From Bacillus pumilus (GTDB lineage: Bacteria; Bacillota; Bacilli; Bacillales; Bacillaceae), in NCBI GenBank assembly GCA_001938995.1, contig MKZN01000003.1, forward strand, positions 62,001-126,000: a stretch of 64,000 nt of DNA. The letters are read 5' to 3'. A program made the position numbers and the translations under genes. The notes below the pieces were generated by a model. The model did not search any database. It had not been told where the DNA came from and saw only the letters and a list, made by a program, of their open reading frames with translations. Of this stretch, positions 49,835-57,482 are shown in pieces (the first letter of the stretch is position 1; each line of letters opens with the position of its first letter).

Positions 49835-51178
49835 TTATGAAGCGAGCTGTTTAGGTGGGCTTGTGAAAATAGAAATGAGTGCGCCAATACCTGCGCCAAT
49901 GATTGCCGGGATGACCCAGCCAATACCTAAACTGTAAAACGGGATAAATGATTCCAAGATTTCAGGCAACGCACCAAGCTTGATGTTGGCAGCCAATAAA
50001 CCGTCAATGATGGCGAAAAATCCTGTGAAAACAAGTGATGTGATATATACAACACGTCGTCCGTTAATCCAGCGGTCAAGGAAAGATAATAAAATGATGA
50101 CAATCGCTAGCGGATAGATCGTAACAAGGACAGGGACAGATAACGAAATAATTTGCGCTAGTCCAAGGTTTGCAACGATAGTACTAAATAAAGAAACAAT
50201 GAGAATAACAGTACGGTAAGAAAGAGCAGGGAATAATTTAGAGAAATATTCTCCACAAGATGAGACAAGACCGATACTCGTTGTTAAGCAAGCAAATAAA
50301 ATGGCAGCACCGAGTACAATGTTTCCTGCAGATCCGAATAAAAAGTTAGCAGAGAGAGAAAGCAGCTTGCCTCCTTCGTTTGCTCCAACCATTCCAGTCG
50401 TATCTGGACTTGATGCACCGACATAAGCGAGTGATACATACACCAATGCTAGTCCCGCTGCTGCAACAAGGCCAGCTTTTATACAGGCGGCCGCAAGAGA
50501 TTTTCGTTCTGTCACGCCTCTTGATTTCACAGCAGAGACAACAACAATTCCAAACACAATCGAAGCGAGAGCATCCATTGTTTTATAGCCCTCTAAAAAC
50601 CCAGTGAATAGCGGGTTTGTTTCATATGTTACATCAGGCTTACCGATGACTCCCATCGGTGTGGCTATGGCTTTAAATACAATAATAGCAATTACAGCTA
50701 ATAAGATAGGTGTTAGCACTTTCCCGATGCGATCAACCAGCTTTGATGGATTTAAAGAGAAAAGGTACGTGACCGTGAAAAACGCAACCGTAAATAAAAA
50801 TAACGGTAACCAAGAAGAGGATTGTGATTCTGTCAGAAATGGAGCTAATCCAATTTCATAAGAAACCGTTCCAGTTCGAGGAATGGCAAAAAGTGGTCCA
50901 ATGGATAAATACAAGATAACTGTAAAGATCGTACCGAATTTAGGGTGTGCTTTATCTGCAAGTCCTTTCGCACCCGTCCCTGTCAGAGCGACTGCGACGA
51001 CCCCTAGAAGTGGAAGACCTACCCCTGTTAGCAAGAATCCACCGATTGCCAGCCAAACATTTTCACCCGCATATTGTCCAAGGACAGGTGGGAAAATCAT
51101 ATTTCCTGCACCAAAGAATAATGCAAATAGCATTAAACCAATGGCTAACGTTTCTTTTATACTCAAACTATTTTTCAA
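49835..51178 (-). CDS. braB: Branched-chain amino acid transporter BraB (copy 2)
   Basis: A 447-residue carrier with about 12 segments, the same architecture as its neighbour: LFALFFGAGNMIFPPVLGQYAG at the N-terminus and IGPLFAIPRTGTVSYEIG. It likely imports isoleucine, valine or leucine. It sits next to nifZ, the position of braB in B. subtilis, so this is probably the ancestral copy. Two CodY-like boxes flank its promoter. Start: ATG or the TTG near 51178 after GAGGAGGGAC; the codon at 51176-51178 reads TTG. Confidence 0.9.
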   Translation of the reverse strand: MKNSLSIKETLAIGLMLFALFFGAGNMIFPPVLGQYAGENVWLAIGGFLLTGVGLPLLGVVAVALTGTGAKGLADKAHPKFGTIFTVILYLSIGPLFAIPRTGTVSYEIGLAPFLTESQSSSWLPLFLFTVAFFTVTYLFSLNPSKLVDRIGKVLTPILLAVIAIIVFKAIATPMGVIGKPDVTYETNPLFTGFLEGYKTMDALASIVFGIVVVSAVKSRGVTERKSLAAACIKAGLVAAAGLALVYVSLAYVGASSPDTTGMVGANEGGKLLSLSANFLFGSAGNIVLGAAILFACLTTSIGLVSSCGEYFSKLFPALSYRTVILIVSLFSTIVANLGLAQIISLSVPVLVTIYPLAIVIILLSFLDRWINGRRVVYITSLVFTGFFAIIDGLLAANIKLGALPEILESFIPFYSLGIGWVIPAIIGAGIGALISIFTSPPKQLAS

Positions 51179-51216
51179 AATAGTCCCTCCTCATCCAATG
51201 TTTTGTCTTAAATTTA

Positions 51217-51231
51217 AATATTCAGACAATT
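51217..51231. promoter_or_regulatory. Second CodY-like box in the braB leader
   Basis: AATATTCAGACAATT matches AATTTTCWGAAAATT at 13 of 15 bases, about 30 bases downstream of the predicted transcription start. Confidence 0.6.
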
Positions 51232-51261
51232 AAAGTTTTATATGTGCCATTTGTACTATGC

Positions 51262-51290
51262 ATGATATAGTGGAAATCGAAAGTTGTCAA
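51262..51290 (-). promoter_or_regulatory. Sigma-A promoter of braB
   Basis: On the minus strand TTGACA (51285-51290), a 17-base spacer and TATCAT (51262-51267). Confidence 0.82.
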
Positions 51291-51293
51291 CTT

Positions 51294-51308
51294 TATTTTC
51301 AGAAAATT
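51294..51308. promoter_or_regulatory. CodY box upstream of braB
   Basis: TATTTTCAGAAAATT matches the CodY consensus AATTTTCWGAAAATT at 14 of 15 bases and ends three bases from the braB -35 element. Confidence 0.75.
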
Positions 51309-51378
51309 CTCTGACTAACATCAATATGATAACATATAAATACATTTTATTTTAAAGCTTTTTGTAAGGAGTACCGAT

Positions 51379-52521
51379 ATGATTTATCTTGATAATAGTG
51401 CAACAACAAAACCTTATCCAGAGGTTTTACATGTATATCAGCAAGTGAGTGAACGCTTTTTTGGAAATCCATCTTCCCTACATCAGATCGGAATCGATGC
51501 AAGTCGATTACTGAATGAAACGAGAAAACAAATACTCCACTGTACAGGCTTCAAACAATATGAGATTATATTCACTTCTGGCGCTACCGAAGCAAATAAT
51601 ATAGCCATTAAAGGAGCGGCTCTTGCCAAAATGAACCGAGGCAAACATATCGTCACAACAGAGATTGAGCATCCATCTGTGACTGAATCGTTTGAGCAGC
51701 TGAGGACCTTATTTGGCTTTGATATTTCCTATATTCCAGTAGATGAGCAAGGCCACATTGATATGACGCATTTAAAAGAAATACTACGCCCTGATACAGT
51801 GCTTGTCAGCATCATGCATGTGAACAATGAAACAGGTGCTATTCAGCCGATTGAAGCTGCCGCTGCTATCATTCGTGAGTATGCAAAAAATGCCCTTTTT
51901 CATGTCGATGCTGTCCAGGGGCTTGGAAAAGTCACAATGAATCAACAGACCGATATCGATCTGTTGACGATGTCAGGTCACAAGATTCACGGCTTAAAAG
52001 GAACGGGTGCACTCTTTTTAAAGAAAGGGACTGTGCTTGCGCCTCTCATTACAGGAGGGGGGCAGGAGTTTGGTCTGCGCTCAGGTACAGAGAACCCTGC
52101 TGGAGCCGTTAGCTTAGCAAAAGCTGTGAAACAATCATTTGAACATCTCGAACAGCATCATCATGAGATGCTAGCGATGAAAACAGAACTGCAAAAGCAA
52201 CTTGTAGACATAGAAGGTGTCGTCATGAACACACCACTAAAGCAAAGTGCGCCGCACATAGTGAATATTTCAGTACCAGGTATTCAAATCGAAGTCCTTC
52301 TCCATATGCTTGAAGAAAAGGGCATCTTCGTTTCCACAACATCTGCCTGTTCTGCCAAGAAAAAAGAACCAAGCCGTGTACTGCTAGCGATGGGGAAATC
52401 AGAAGAGGTCGCCAAAAGCAGTTTAAGAATCAGTTTGACGTATGGACAAGGTCCAGAGCTCATACCGCACATCATCACATCTATTGCACGAAGCGTGAAA
52501 AAATTAAAAGGAATGAGATAA
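51379..52521 (+). CDS. nifZ: Cysteine desulfurase NifZ (IscS type)
   Basis: A 380-residue PLP-dependent cysteine desulfurase. Seen are IFTSGATEANNIAIKG (near residue 72), FHVDAVQGLGK with the PLP Asp, SGHKIHGLKGTGAL with the PLP Lys (near 201), and the catalytic Cys in STTSACSAKK (near 322). In B. subtilis NifZ passes sulfur to ThiI for 4-thiouridine in tRNA. thiI follows after 4 bases. ATG at 51379 after GTAAGGAG. Confidence 0.92.
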   Translation: MIYLDNSATTKPYPEVLHVYQQVSERFFGNPSSLHQIGIDASRLLNETRKQILHCTGFKQYEIIFTSGATEANNIAIKGAALAKMNRGKHIVTTEIEHPSVTESFEQLRTLFGFDISYIPVDEQGHIDMTHLKEILRPDTVLVSIMHVNNETGAIQPIEAAAAIIREYAKNALFHVDAVQGLGKVTMNQQTDIDLLTMSGHKIHGLKGTGALFLKKGTVLAPLITGGGQEFGLRSGTENPAGAVSLAKAVKQSFEHLEQHHHEMLAMKTELQKQLVDIEGVVMNTPLKQSAPHIVNISVPGIQIEVLLHMLEEKGIFVSTTSACSAKKKEPSRVLLAMGKSEEVAKSSLRISLTYGQGPELIPHIITSIARSVKKLKGMR

Positions 52522-52525
52522 CAAC

Positions 52526-53731
52526 ATGAAATATGATCATATTTTAGTCCGTTTTGGTGAAATTTCAACAAAAGGGAAAAATAGAAAGAAATTCATTGAT
52601 AAACTAAGACAGCACATTCGATTCGTTTTAAAGGATTTTGAAGCATTAAAGTACGCATCAGACAGAGACCGCATCACAATCATGCTGAACGGTGAAGACC
52701 CTGAACTCATTTCAGACAGTCTCAAGAGTGTCTTCGGCATTCAGAGCTTTAGTCTTGCTGTCAAATGTGAAACAAACCTAGGTGCCATCAAAGAGGCGGC
52801 ACTAGCTGCAGTGCAAGAAGTATATGAAAAAGGCAATACCTTCAAAGTCTCAACGAAACGTTCATACAAACAATTTGAGCTTGATTCAAATGAAATGAAC
52901 CGTGAAATTGGCGGACATGTGCTTAGACATACAGATAACTTAACAGTCAATGTGAAACAGCCGGACGTTCATTTGCGAATTGAAATCAGAGAGAGTGCTA
53001 CTTACATTACTTTTAAGGATGTAAAGGGAGCAGGTGGACTGCCAGTTGGTTCAAGCGGAAGAGCGATGCTAATGCTCTCAGGCGGTTTTGACAGCCCAGT
53101 TGCTGGCTACCAAGCAATGAAACGCGGCATTCAAATTGAAGCGGTCCATTTCTTTAGTCCGCCATATACAAGTGAACGGGCAAAACAAAAGGTCATCGAT
53201 CTTGCAGGCTGTCTTGCCGCATATGGTGGCGAAGTTAAGCTTCATATTGTGCCTTTTACCGAAATCCAAGAACTCATTCACAAACAAATTCCAGAAAACT
53301 ATACGATGACCTCAACGAGACGAATGATGTTGAAAATCGCAGATAAAATCCGAGTGAAACGTGATGCACTTGCGATCATTACTGGAGAAAGTCTTGGCCA
53401 AGTCGCAAGCCAAACGCTTGAAAGCATGTATGCCATTAATCATGTCACAAATACACCGATCATTCGTCCACTCATTGCAGTGGATAAAAATGACATCATT
53501 GAAGAAGCGAGACGAATTGGCACATATGATACAAGTATCCAGCCGTTCGAAGATTGCTGTACGATCTTTACGCCACCGTCTCCAAAAACAAAACCAAAGC
53601 TAGAAAAAGTAGAAAGATACGAAAGTTTTGCTGATTTCGAGCCAATGCTTGACGAAGCCGTAGAGAAAATAGAAACCATTGTTGTCACAAATGAAAAGAA
53701 AGCAGCCGAAAAATTTGCTGATTTATTCTAA
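52526..53731 (+). CDS. thiI: tRNA 4-thiouridine synthase ThiI
   Basis: A 401-residue enzyme with an N-terminal ferredoxin-like/THUMP RNA-binding part and a PP-loop ATPase domain. The PP loop is LSGGFDSPVAGYQAMKRG (near residue 184). Cys residues in FEDCCTIFTPPSPKTKP (near 347) are in the region used for sulfur transfer. No C-terminal rhodanese domain is present, as usual in Bacillus, where NifZ provides the sulfur. It makes s4U8 in tRNA. Overlaps no gene; 4 bases after nifZ. Confidence 0.93.
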   Translation: MKYDHILVRFGEISTKGKNRKKFIDKLRQHIRFVLKDFEALKYASDRDRITIMLNGEDPELISDSLKSVFGIQSFSLAVKCETNLGAIKEAALAAVQEVYEKGNTFKVSTKRSYKQFELDSNEMNREIGGHVLRHTDNLTVNVKQPDVHLRIEIRESATYITFKDVKGAGGLPVGSSGRAMLMLSGGFDSPVAGYQAMKRGIQIEAVHFFSPPYTSERAKQKVIDLAGCLAAYGGEVKLHIVPFTEIQELIHKQIPENYTMTSTRRMMLKIADKIRVKRDALAIITGESLGQVASQTLESMYAINHVTNTPIIRPLIAVDKNDIIEEARRIGTYDTSIQPFEDCCTIFTPPSPKTKPKLEKVERYESFADFEPMLDEAVEKIETIVVTNEKKAAEKFADLF

Positions 53732-53764
53732 AATCATTTCATAATAATTACCATGAAAACGATC

Positions 53765-53794
53765 GCATGAAGTCATGTGTTTCTACACATTCTA
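53765..53794 (+). promoter_or_regulatory. Sigma-G promoter of sspA
   Basis: GCATG (53765-53769), an 18-base spacer and CATTCTA (53788-53794) match the forespore sigma-G pattern (GHATR, 17-18 bases, CATWHTA). Confidence 0.75.
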
Positions 53795-53817
53795 TATTCA
53801 CAAGGAGGTGAGAACAC

Positions 53818-54030
53818 ATGGCTCAACAAAACAGACAAAGCAGTTCTAACCAATTACTAGTACCAGGCGCTGCACAAGCGATCGACCAAATGAAATATGA
53901 AATCGCTTCTGAATTTGGTGTAAACCTAGGTGCAGAAACAACATCTCGCGCTAACGGATCAGTTGGTGGAGAAATCACTAAACGTCTAGTATCTTACGCT
54001 CAACAACATATGGGTGGCGGATCTTTCTAA
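53818..54030 (+). CDS. sspA: Alpha/beta-type small acid-soluble spore protein
   Basis: A 70-residue DNA-coating protein of the dormant spore. The family sequence is plain: [22 protein letters not shown], containing the GPR protease cleavage site at the Glu-Ile-Ala region, and [20 protein letters not shown]. It saturates forespore DNA and protects against UV and heat. AAGGAGGTGAG precedes the ATG; a sigma-G promoter lies upstream and a terminator follows. Position after thiI matches B. subtilis sspA. Confidence 0.95.
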   Translation: MAQQNRQSSSNQLLVPGAAQAIDQMKYEIASEFGVNLGAETTSRANGSVGGEITKRLVSYAQQHMGGGSF

Positions 54031-54058
54031 GACACACAATTAAAAAGCGATGGCTTAT

Positions 54059-54088
54059 GAGCGGGATTACTCCCGCTCTTTTCTTTTT
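54059..54088 (+). terminator. Terminator after sspA
   Basis: GAGCGGGA and TCCCGCTC form a perfect 8-bp stem with loop TTAC, then TTTTCTTTTT. Confidence 0.87.
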
Positions 54089-54255
54089 GTACATATCAAT
54101 AATTAGAATATTTTTAAAAAGGAAGACGAACTTTAAAAATTATGGCATAATACTAGGAGTAGGTCCTAATCTAAGCATTTTTCAGTTATGAGTGTTAGAA
54201 TAGGGAAATTGAAACTTGTTGGTTTCATAAGTAAGAGGCTAAAAGGAGCGGTACC

Positions 54256-55833
54256 ATGAAAAGAGAAGACTTAATTGCACCAGCACAATATAACTTAGTC
54301 AGTGAGATAGAAGCGTTCAGTCAAGATCGCAAGAAGGTGGCATTGCACTGGCAGGACGGAAACGGCGATGAAGCCCGTTTGACTTACGCTGCATTAGTGG
54401 AAGAGGCCAATCAAATCGGCCACGTGTTGTTAGAGGCAGGGTTTAAAAAAGGCGACAAAATCATTGTGATGGTGCCGCGCATGCTTGAGGCATACAGCAT
54501 TTATTTAGCTATTTTGAAAACAGGGATGGTGGTCATTCCTTGTTCAGAAATGCTCCGTGCGAAAGATCTAAATTACCGAATCGCTCATGCAGAAGCAAAG
54601 GGAGCGATCGTCTACTCTTCCTTCATTCAATCATTTGAAGGAACAAATCAGCCGGATGATTTCAAAACATTCTCGATCGGTAAAAATGATCATGGTTGGG
54701 TCAATATTTTAGAGGAAAAAGATCTTCATTCAAGCGAATTGCAAACAGCACAAACAGAACGGGCGGATATGGCATTTTTATCCTATACATCAGGGACAAC
54801 TGGGAACCCAAAAGGCGTTGTACATACACATGGATGGGCTTATGCGCATTTACGCACAGCGGCTAAAGCATGGCTTTCCATCCATGAAGGAGATAAAGTG
54901 TGGGCAACAGCAGGACCAGGCTGGCAGAAATGGGTGTGGAGCCCTCTATTATCTGTCTTGGGGAGCGGAGCAGAAGGCTTTGTCTACGGCGGGAAATTTA
55001 ACCCGAATACGTACTTAGAATTGCTTCAAAAAAATGAAATCAATGTCTTATGCTGTACACCAACAGAATATCGATTTATGGCAAAAGTAGACGACTTGAG
55101 TCAATATCAATTGCCAAAATTACATAGTGCCGTGTCTGCGGGAGAGCCGCTTAACCGTGAAGTCATTGATACATTCAAAAAACATTTTGATATAGAAGTG
55201 CGAGATGGCTACGGTCAAACAGAGAGCACACTCTTAGTCGGTGTGTTAAAAGGCATGGAAATCAAACCAGGCAGTATGGGGAAACCAACGCCCGGTAATG
55301 AAGTGGACATCATTAATGAAGAAGGCGAAGTATGTGCGCCTGGAGAAATTGGTGATATTGCCGTTCATCTTGAAACGCCGGCTTTATTTAAAGAATATTA
55401 CAAAGATGAAGAGCGTACGAAAGCGCAGCACCGCGGAGATTACTTTATCACTGGCGACCGTGCGAAAAAAGACGAAGACGGATATTTCTGGTTTGAAAGC
55501 CGCAGAGATGACATCATTGTCAGCTCAGGCTATACGATTGGACCGTTTGAAGTAGAAGATGCTCTTATCAAACATTCAGCAGTGAAAGAATGTGCTGTCG
55601 TAGCGAGTCCAGATGAAATCAGAGGATCAATCGTGAAAGCATACGTCGTATTGCGTGATGCATCTGCAGAGAGTGATGCGCTCATTAAAGAGCTGCAAAC
55701 ACACGTGAAAAACACAACAGCACCGTACAAATATCCAAGAGAAATCGAATTCATTGACGAACTGCCAAAAACCCCGTCAGCGAAAATTCGTCGTGTAGAG
55801 CTGAGAGAAAGAGAGCTTAAGCGAAAAGGATAA
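54256..55833 (+). CDS. ytcI: Acyl-CoA synthetase YtcI (MbcS-like)
   Basis: A 525-residue AMP-forming acyl-CoA synthetase. Motifs: YTSGTTGNPKG (near residue 177), DGYGQTESTLL (near 317), the hinge SRRDDIIVSSGYTI, and PKTPSAKIRR with the catalytic Lys near the C-terminus. It is most like the medium/branched-chain group (MbcS, which activates 2-methylbutyrate), so it may salvage branched-chain acids for membrane lipids. ATG at 54256 after AAAAGGAGCGG. Monocistronic with its own terminator. Confidence 0.87.
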   Translation: MKREDLIAPAQYNLVSEIEAFSQDRKKVALHWQDGNGDEARLTYAALVEEANQIGHVLLEAGFKKGDKIIVMVPRMLEAYSIYLAILKTGMVVIPCSEMLRAKDLNYRIAHAEAKGAIVYSSFIQSFEGTNQPDDFKTFSIGKNDHGWVNILEEKDLHSSELQTAQTERADMAFLSYTSGTTGNPKGVVHTHGWAYAHLRTAAKAWLSIHEGDKVWATAGPGWQKWVWSPLLSVLGSGAEGFVYGGKFNPNTYLELLQKNEINVLCCTPTEYRFMAKVDDLSQYQLPKLHSAVSAGEPLNREVIDTFKKHFDIEVRDGYGQTESTLLVGVLKGMEIKPGSMGKPTPGNEVDIINEEGEVCAPGEIGDIAVHLETPALFKEYYKDEERTKAQHRGDYFITGDRAKKDEDGYFWFESRRDDIIVSSGYTIGPFEVEDALIKHSAVKECAVVASPDEIRGSIVKAYVVLRDASAESDALIKELQTHVKNTTAPYKYPREIEFIDELPKTPSAKIRRVELRERELKRKG

Positions 55834-55849
55834 TTACGGAGGAAACAAG

Positions 55850-55882
55850 AAGCGTTGGATAGAAAACATCCAACGCTTTTTT
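55850..55882 (+). terminator. Terminator after ytcI
   Basis: AAGCGTTGGAT and ATCCAACGCTT form an 11-bp stem around AGAAAAC with a T tail. Confidence 0.9.
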
Positions 55883-56203
55883 GTTGTGAAGCATCTTTGA
55901 GTGAGTTCCAGTGATATCAAGTTCATTTATAAAAAGGTAAAGATTCAATTACCGGCAGGAAATGATATAAAGTAAGATATATGCTACTTTCATTGTGGTG
56001 TTTTTTCGGTCAATCAGATTTTCAGAATGGCTTATAAAGAACAGCGTTAAGGAGCAGTGCTGGCTGTCTTTGATACATGAACGTTTGGTGTACCCGTCTA
56101 ATTGTGGAATTTATATAAGAATACGAATTAAAACATTGAAGCTGATGATCCCGCTCATTCCGATAGTAGGTTTGATCACTTCACTAAAGTTTTCAAGTCA
56201 TCT
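55883..56203. other. Non-coding stretch before an orphan terminator
   Basis: About 320 bases after the ytcI terminator with no recognised gene. An open frame at 55995-56264 has no ribosome site and passes through the terminator at 56204. The strong plus-strand terminator at the end suggests that some transcript comes from here, such as a small RNA, or that a gene has decayed. Confidence 0.4.
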
Positions 56204-56231
56204 GCATGAGCGATACGCTCATGCTTTTTTT
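56204..56231 (+). terminator. Orphan plus-strand terminator
   Basis: GCATGAGCG and CGCTCATGC form a perfect 9-bp stem with loop ATA, then seven T. No plus-strand gene ends nearby. It lies just after the stop of the minus-strand MarR gene but is oriented against it. Confidence 0.85.
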
Positions 56232-56237
56232 GTCGGA

Positions 56238-56669
56238 TTATTTTTTGAAAATCGTTTGATTTAACAGGCGGAGAGCTTGTACGATATCATCCATCTGCTC
56301 TATGTCAGAGGCGGAGAGGCTATTCATTAGCATCGATTCAATCATCTGGAATGCCTCGTTCATACACGCCCGGCCTTTATCAGATAGCATAATGACATGT
56401 TTTCGTTTGTCATCTCGGTCTTCTTGTCTATCAATGAATTGTTTTTCGTGAAGTTTCTTTAGTTCTCTGCTGACATTTGGAAGAGACATGTGCTGACATT
56501 CCGCGATCTCACTAGGTGTAAGCGGCTCACTCACAGCTAGCTGCTCAAGAATCAAATATTGTAAGGTCGTGAGGTCAGATGGTTTGACCTTGCTCATCAT
56601 GTCATGTTTTAGCTCAGAAAAAGTAGAAGCAAATGCTAAGAACTCTTTAAAAAAGTATGGGTTTTTCAA
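56238..56669 (-). CDS. MarR-family transcriptional regulator
   Basis: A 143-residue winged-helix regulator. The recognition region is LTPSEIAECQHMSLPNVSRELKKLHEKQFI and the wing DRQEDRDDKRKHVIMLSDKG, both typical of MarR. It is divergent from an NAD(P)H oxidoreductase gene, and two similar inverted repeats lie between them, so it probably represses itself and that gene in response to a phenolic, quinone or oxidative signal. The specific ligand is unknown. Confidence 0.88.
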   Translation of the reverse strand: MKNPYFFKEFLAFASTFSELKHDMMSKVKPSDLTTLQYLILEQLAVSEPLTPSEIAECQHMSLPNVSRELKKLHEKQFIDRQEDRDDKRKHVIMLSDKGRACMNEAFQMIESMLMNSLSASDIEQMDDIVQALRLLNQTIFKK

Positions 56670-56717
56670 GATTTTTCACCTCCTATGTAACATAGCAAAT
56701 TTATTATCAAAAAACAA

Positions 56718-56731
56718 TTATCATTTGACAA
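56718..56731. promoter_or_regulatory. Candidate MarR operator 1
   Basis: TTATCATTTGACAA, an inverted repeat (TTATCA, two bases, TGACAA; one mismatch). It overlaps the -35 of the oxidoreductase promoter. Confidence 0.6.
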
Positions 56732-56753
56732 CTAAATAAGTAGGGTGTATCCT
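56725..56753 (+). promoter_or_regulatory. Sigma-A promoter of the oxidoreductase gene
   Basis: TTGACA (56725-56730), a 17-base spacer and TATCCT (56748-56753). Confidence 0.65.
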
Positions 56754-56758
56754 CTTTA

Positions 56759-56772
56759 TTATCAAATGATAA
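56759..56772. promoter_or_regulatory. Candidate MarR operator 2
   Basis: TTATCAAATGATAA, a perfect inverted repeat TTATCA / TGATAA with a two-base spacer, just upstream of the ribosome site. Its centre is 41 bases from that of operator 1, about four helical turns. Confidence 0.65.
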
Positions 56773-56788
56773 CTAAAGGAGACGAGCC

Positions 56789-57376
56789 ATGAATGTACTC
56801 ATTATTTATACACATCCTCATCACAATAGTTTAAATGGTGCTTTTTTGAATGAAATCGTCAAAGGCAGTGAAGAAAATCCAAAGGTTCACGAAGTAAGGA
56901 TCATTGATTTATATCAAGAGAATTTTCATCCTGTTCTTATTTTTAATGAAGAGAAAAAAAGACGTGATATGCATAAGGACCCGGACATGCAAGAATATCA
57001 GGAGAAGATGAAATGGGCGGACAAAATCGTGTTCGTTTATCCTATATGGTGGGGAAGGCCGCCAGCCATGCTGCTAGGTTTTATCGATCGCCTGTTTGCG
57101 GCGAATTTCGCCTACCGTCAAACAGGCGGGCTGCTTCCAGAAGGCTTATTAAAAGGAAAAAGCGCTGTTTGTGTATCGACGATGCAAGGACTGGCCAACT
57201 ACCCTTTATTCTTTTTACAAAATGCCCACAAGATGTTAATGAAACGAGCTCTTTTACAATATGTCGGAATCAAACCTGTGAAGTTCTTTGAATTTGGCAT
57301 GATGGAAAGCCCAAAAGGGAAGCATGACGTTAAATTAAAACGGATATACACCTATTTTCGGACAATCAGCTCGTAA
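56789..57376 (+). CDS. Flavodoxin-fold NAD(P)H oxidoreductase
   Basis: A 195-residue FMN enzyme of the NQO1/KefF/YwrO type, which reduces quinones or similar electrophiles by two electrons. It starts with the flavin loop IIYTHPHHNSLNGAFL and contains FVYPIWWGRPPAMLLGFIDRLF (near residue 80), the family signature. AAAGGAGACGAGCC precedes the ATG. Control by the divergent MarR regulator is likely. A role in electrophile detoxification is inferred from that pairing. Confidence 0.85.
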   Translation: MNVLIIYTHPHHNSLNGAFLNEIVKGSEENPKVHEVRIIDLYQENFHPVLIFNEEKKRRDMHKDPDMQEYQEKMKWADKIVFVYPIWWGRPPAMLLGFIDRLFAANFAYRQTGGLLPEGLLKGKSAVCVSTMQGLANYPLFFLQNAHKMLMKRALLQYVGIKPVKFFEFGMMESPKGKHDVKLKRIYTYFRTISS

Positions 57377-57427
57377 AACATTTGCCCCTGAGTCACTTTA
57401 CTTCTAATTTGATCCTTTTCTGTTTTA

Positions 57428-57466
57428 AAATGACAGAGAGGGTGAGGTGACTCATCCTCGTCATTT
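57428..57466 (+). promoter_or_regulatory. Hairpin before the amidohydrolase gene
   Basis: AAATGAC pairs with GTCATTT, enclosing an inner GAGG/CCTC pair; it ends just before AAAAGGGGG. It may control translation or end part of the oxidoreductase message. Confidence 0.35.
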
Positions 57467-57482
57467 GAAAAGGGGGATATGG

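Noticed and set aside
55995..56264. 89-residue frame in the ytcI-MarR gap
   Set aside because: It runs through a strong terminator hairpin and lacks a ribosome site.
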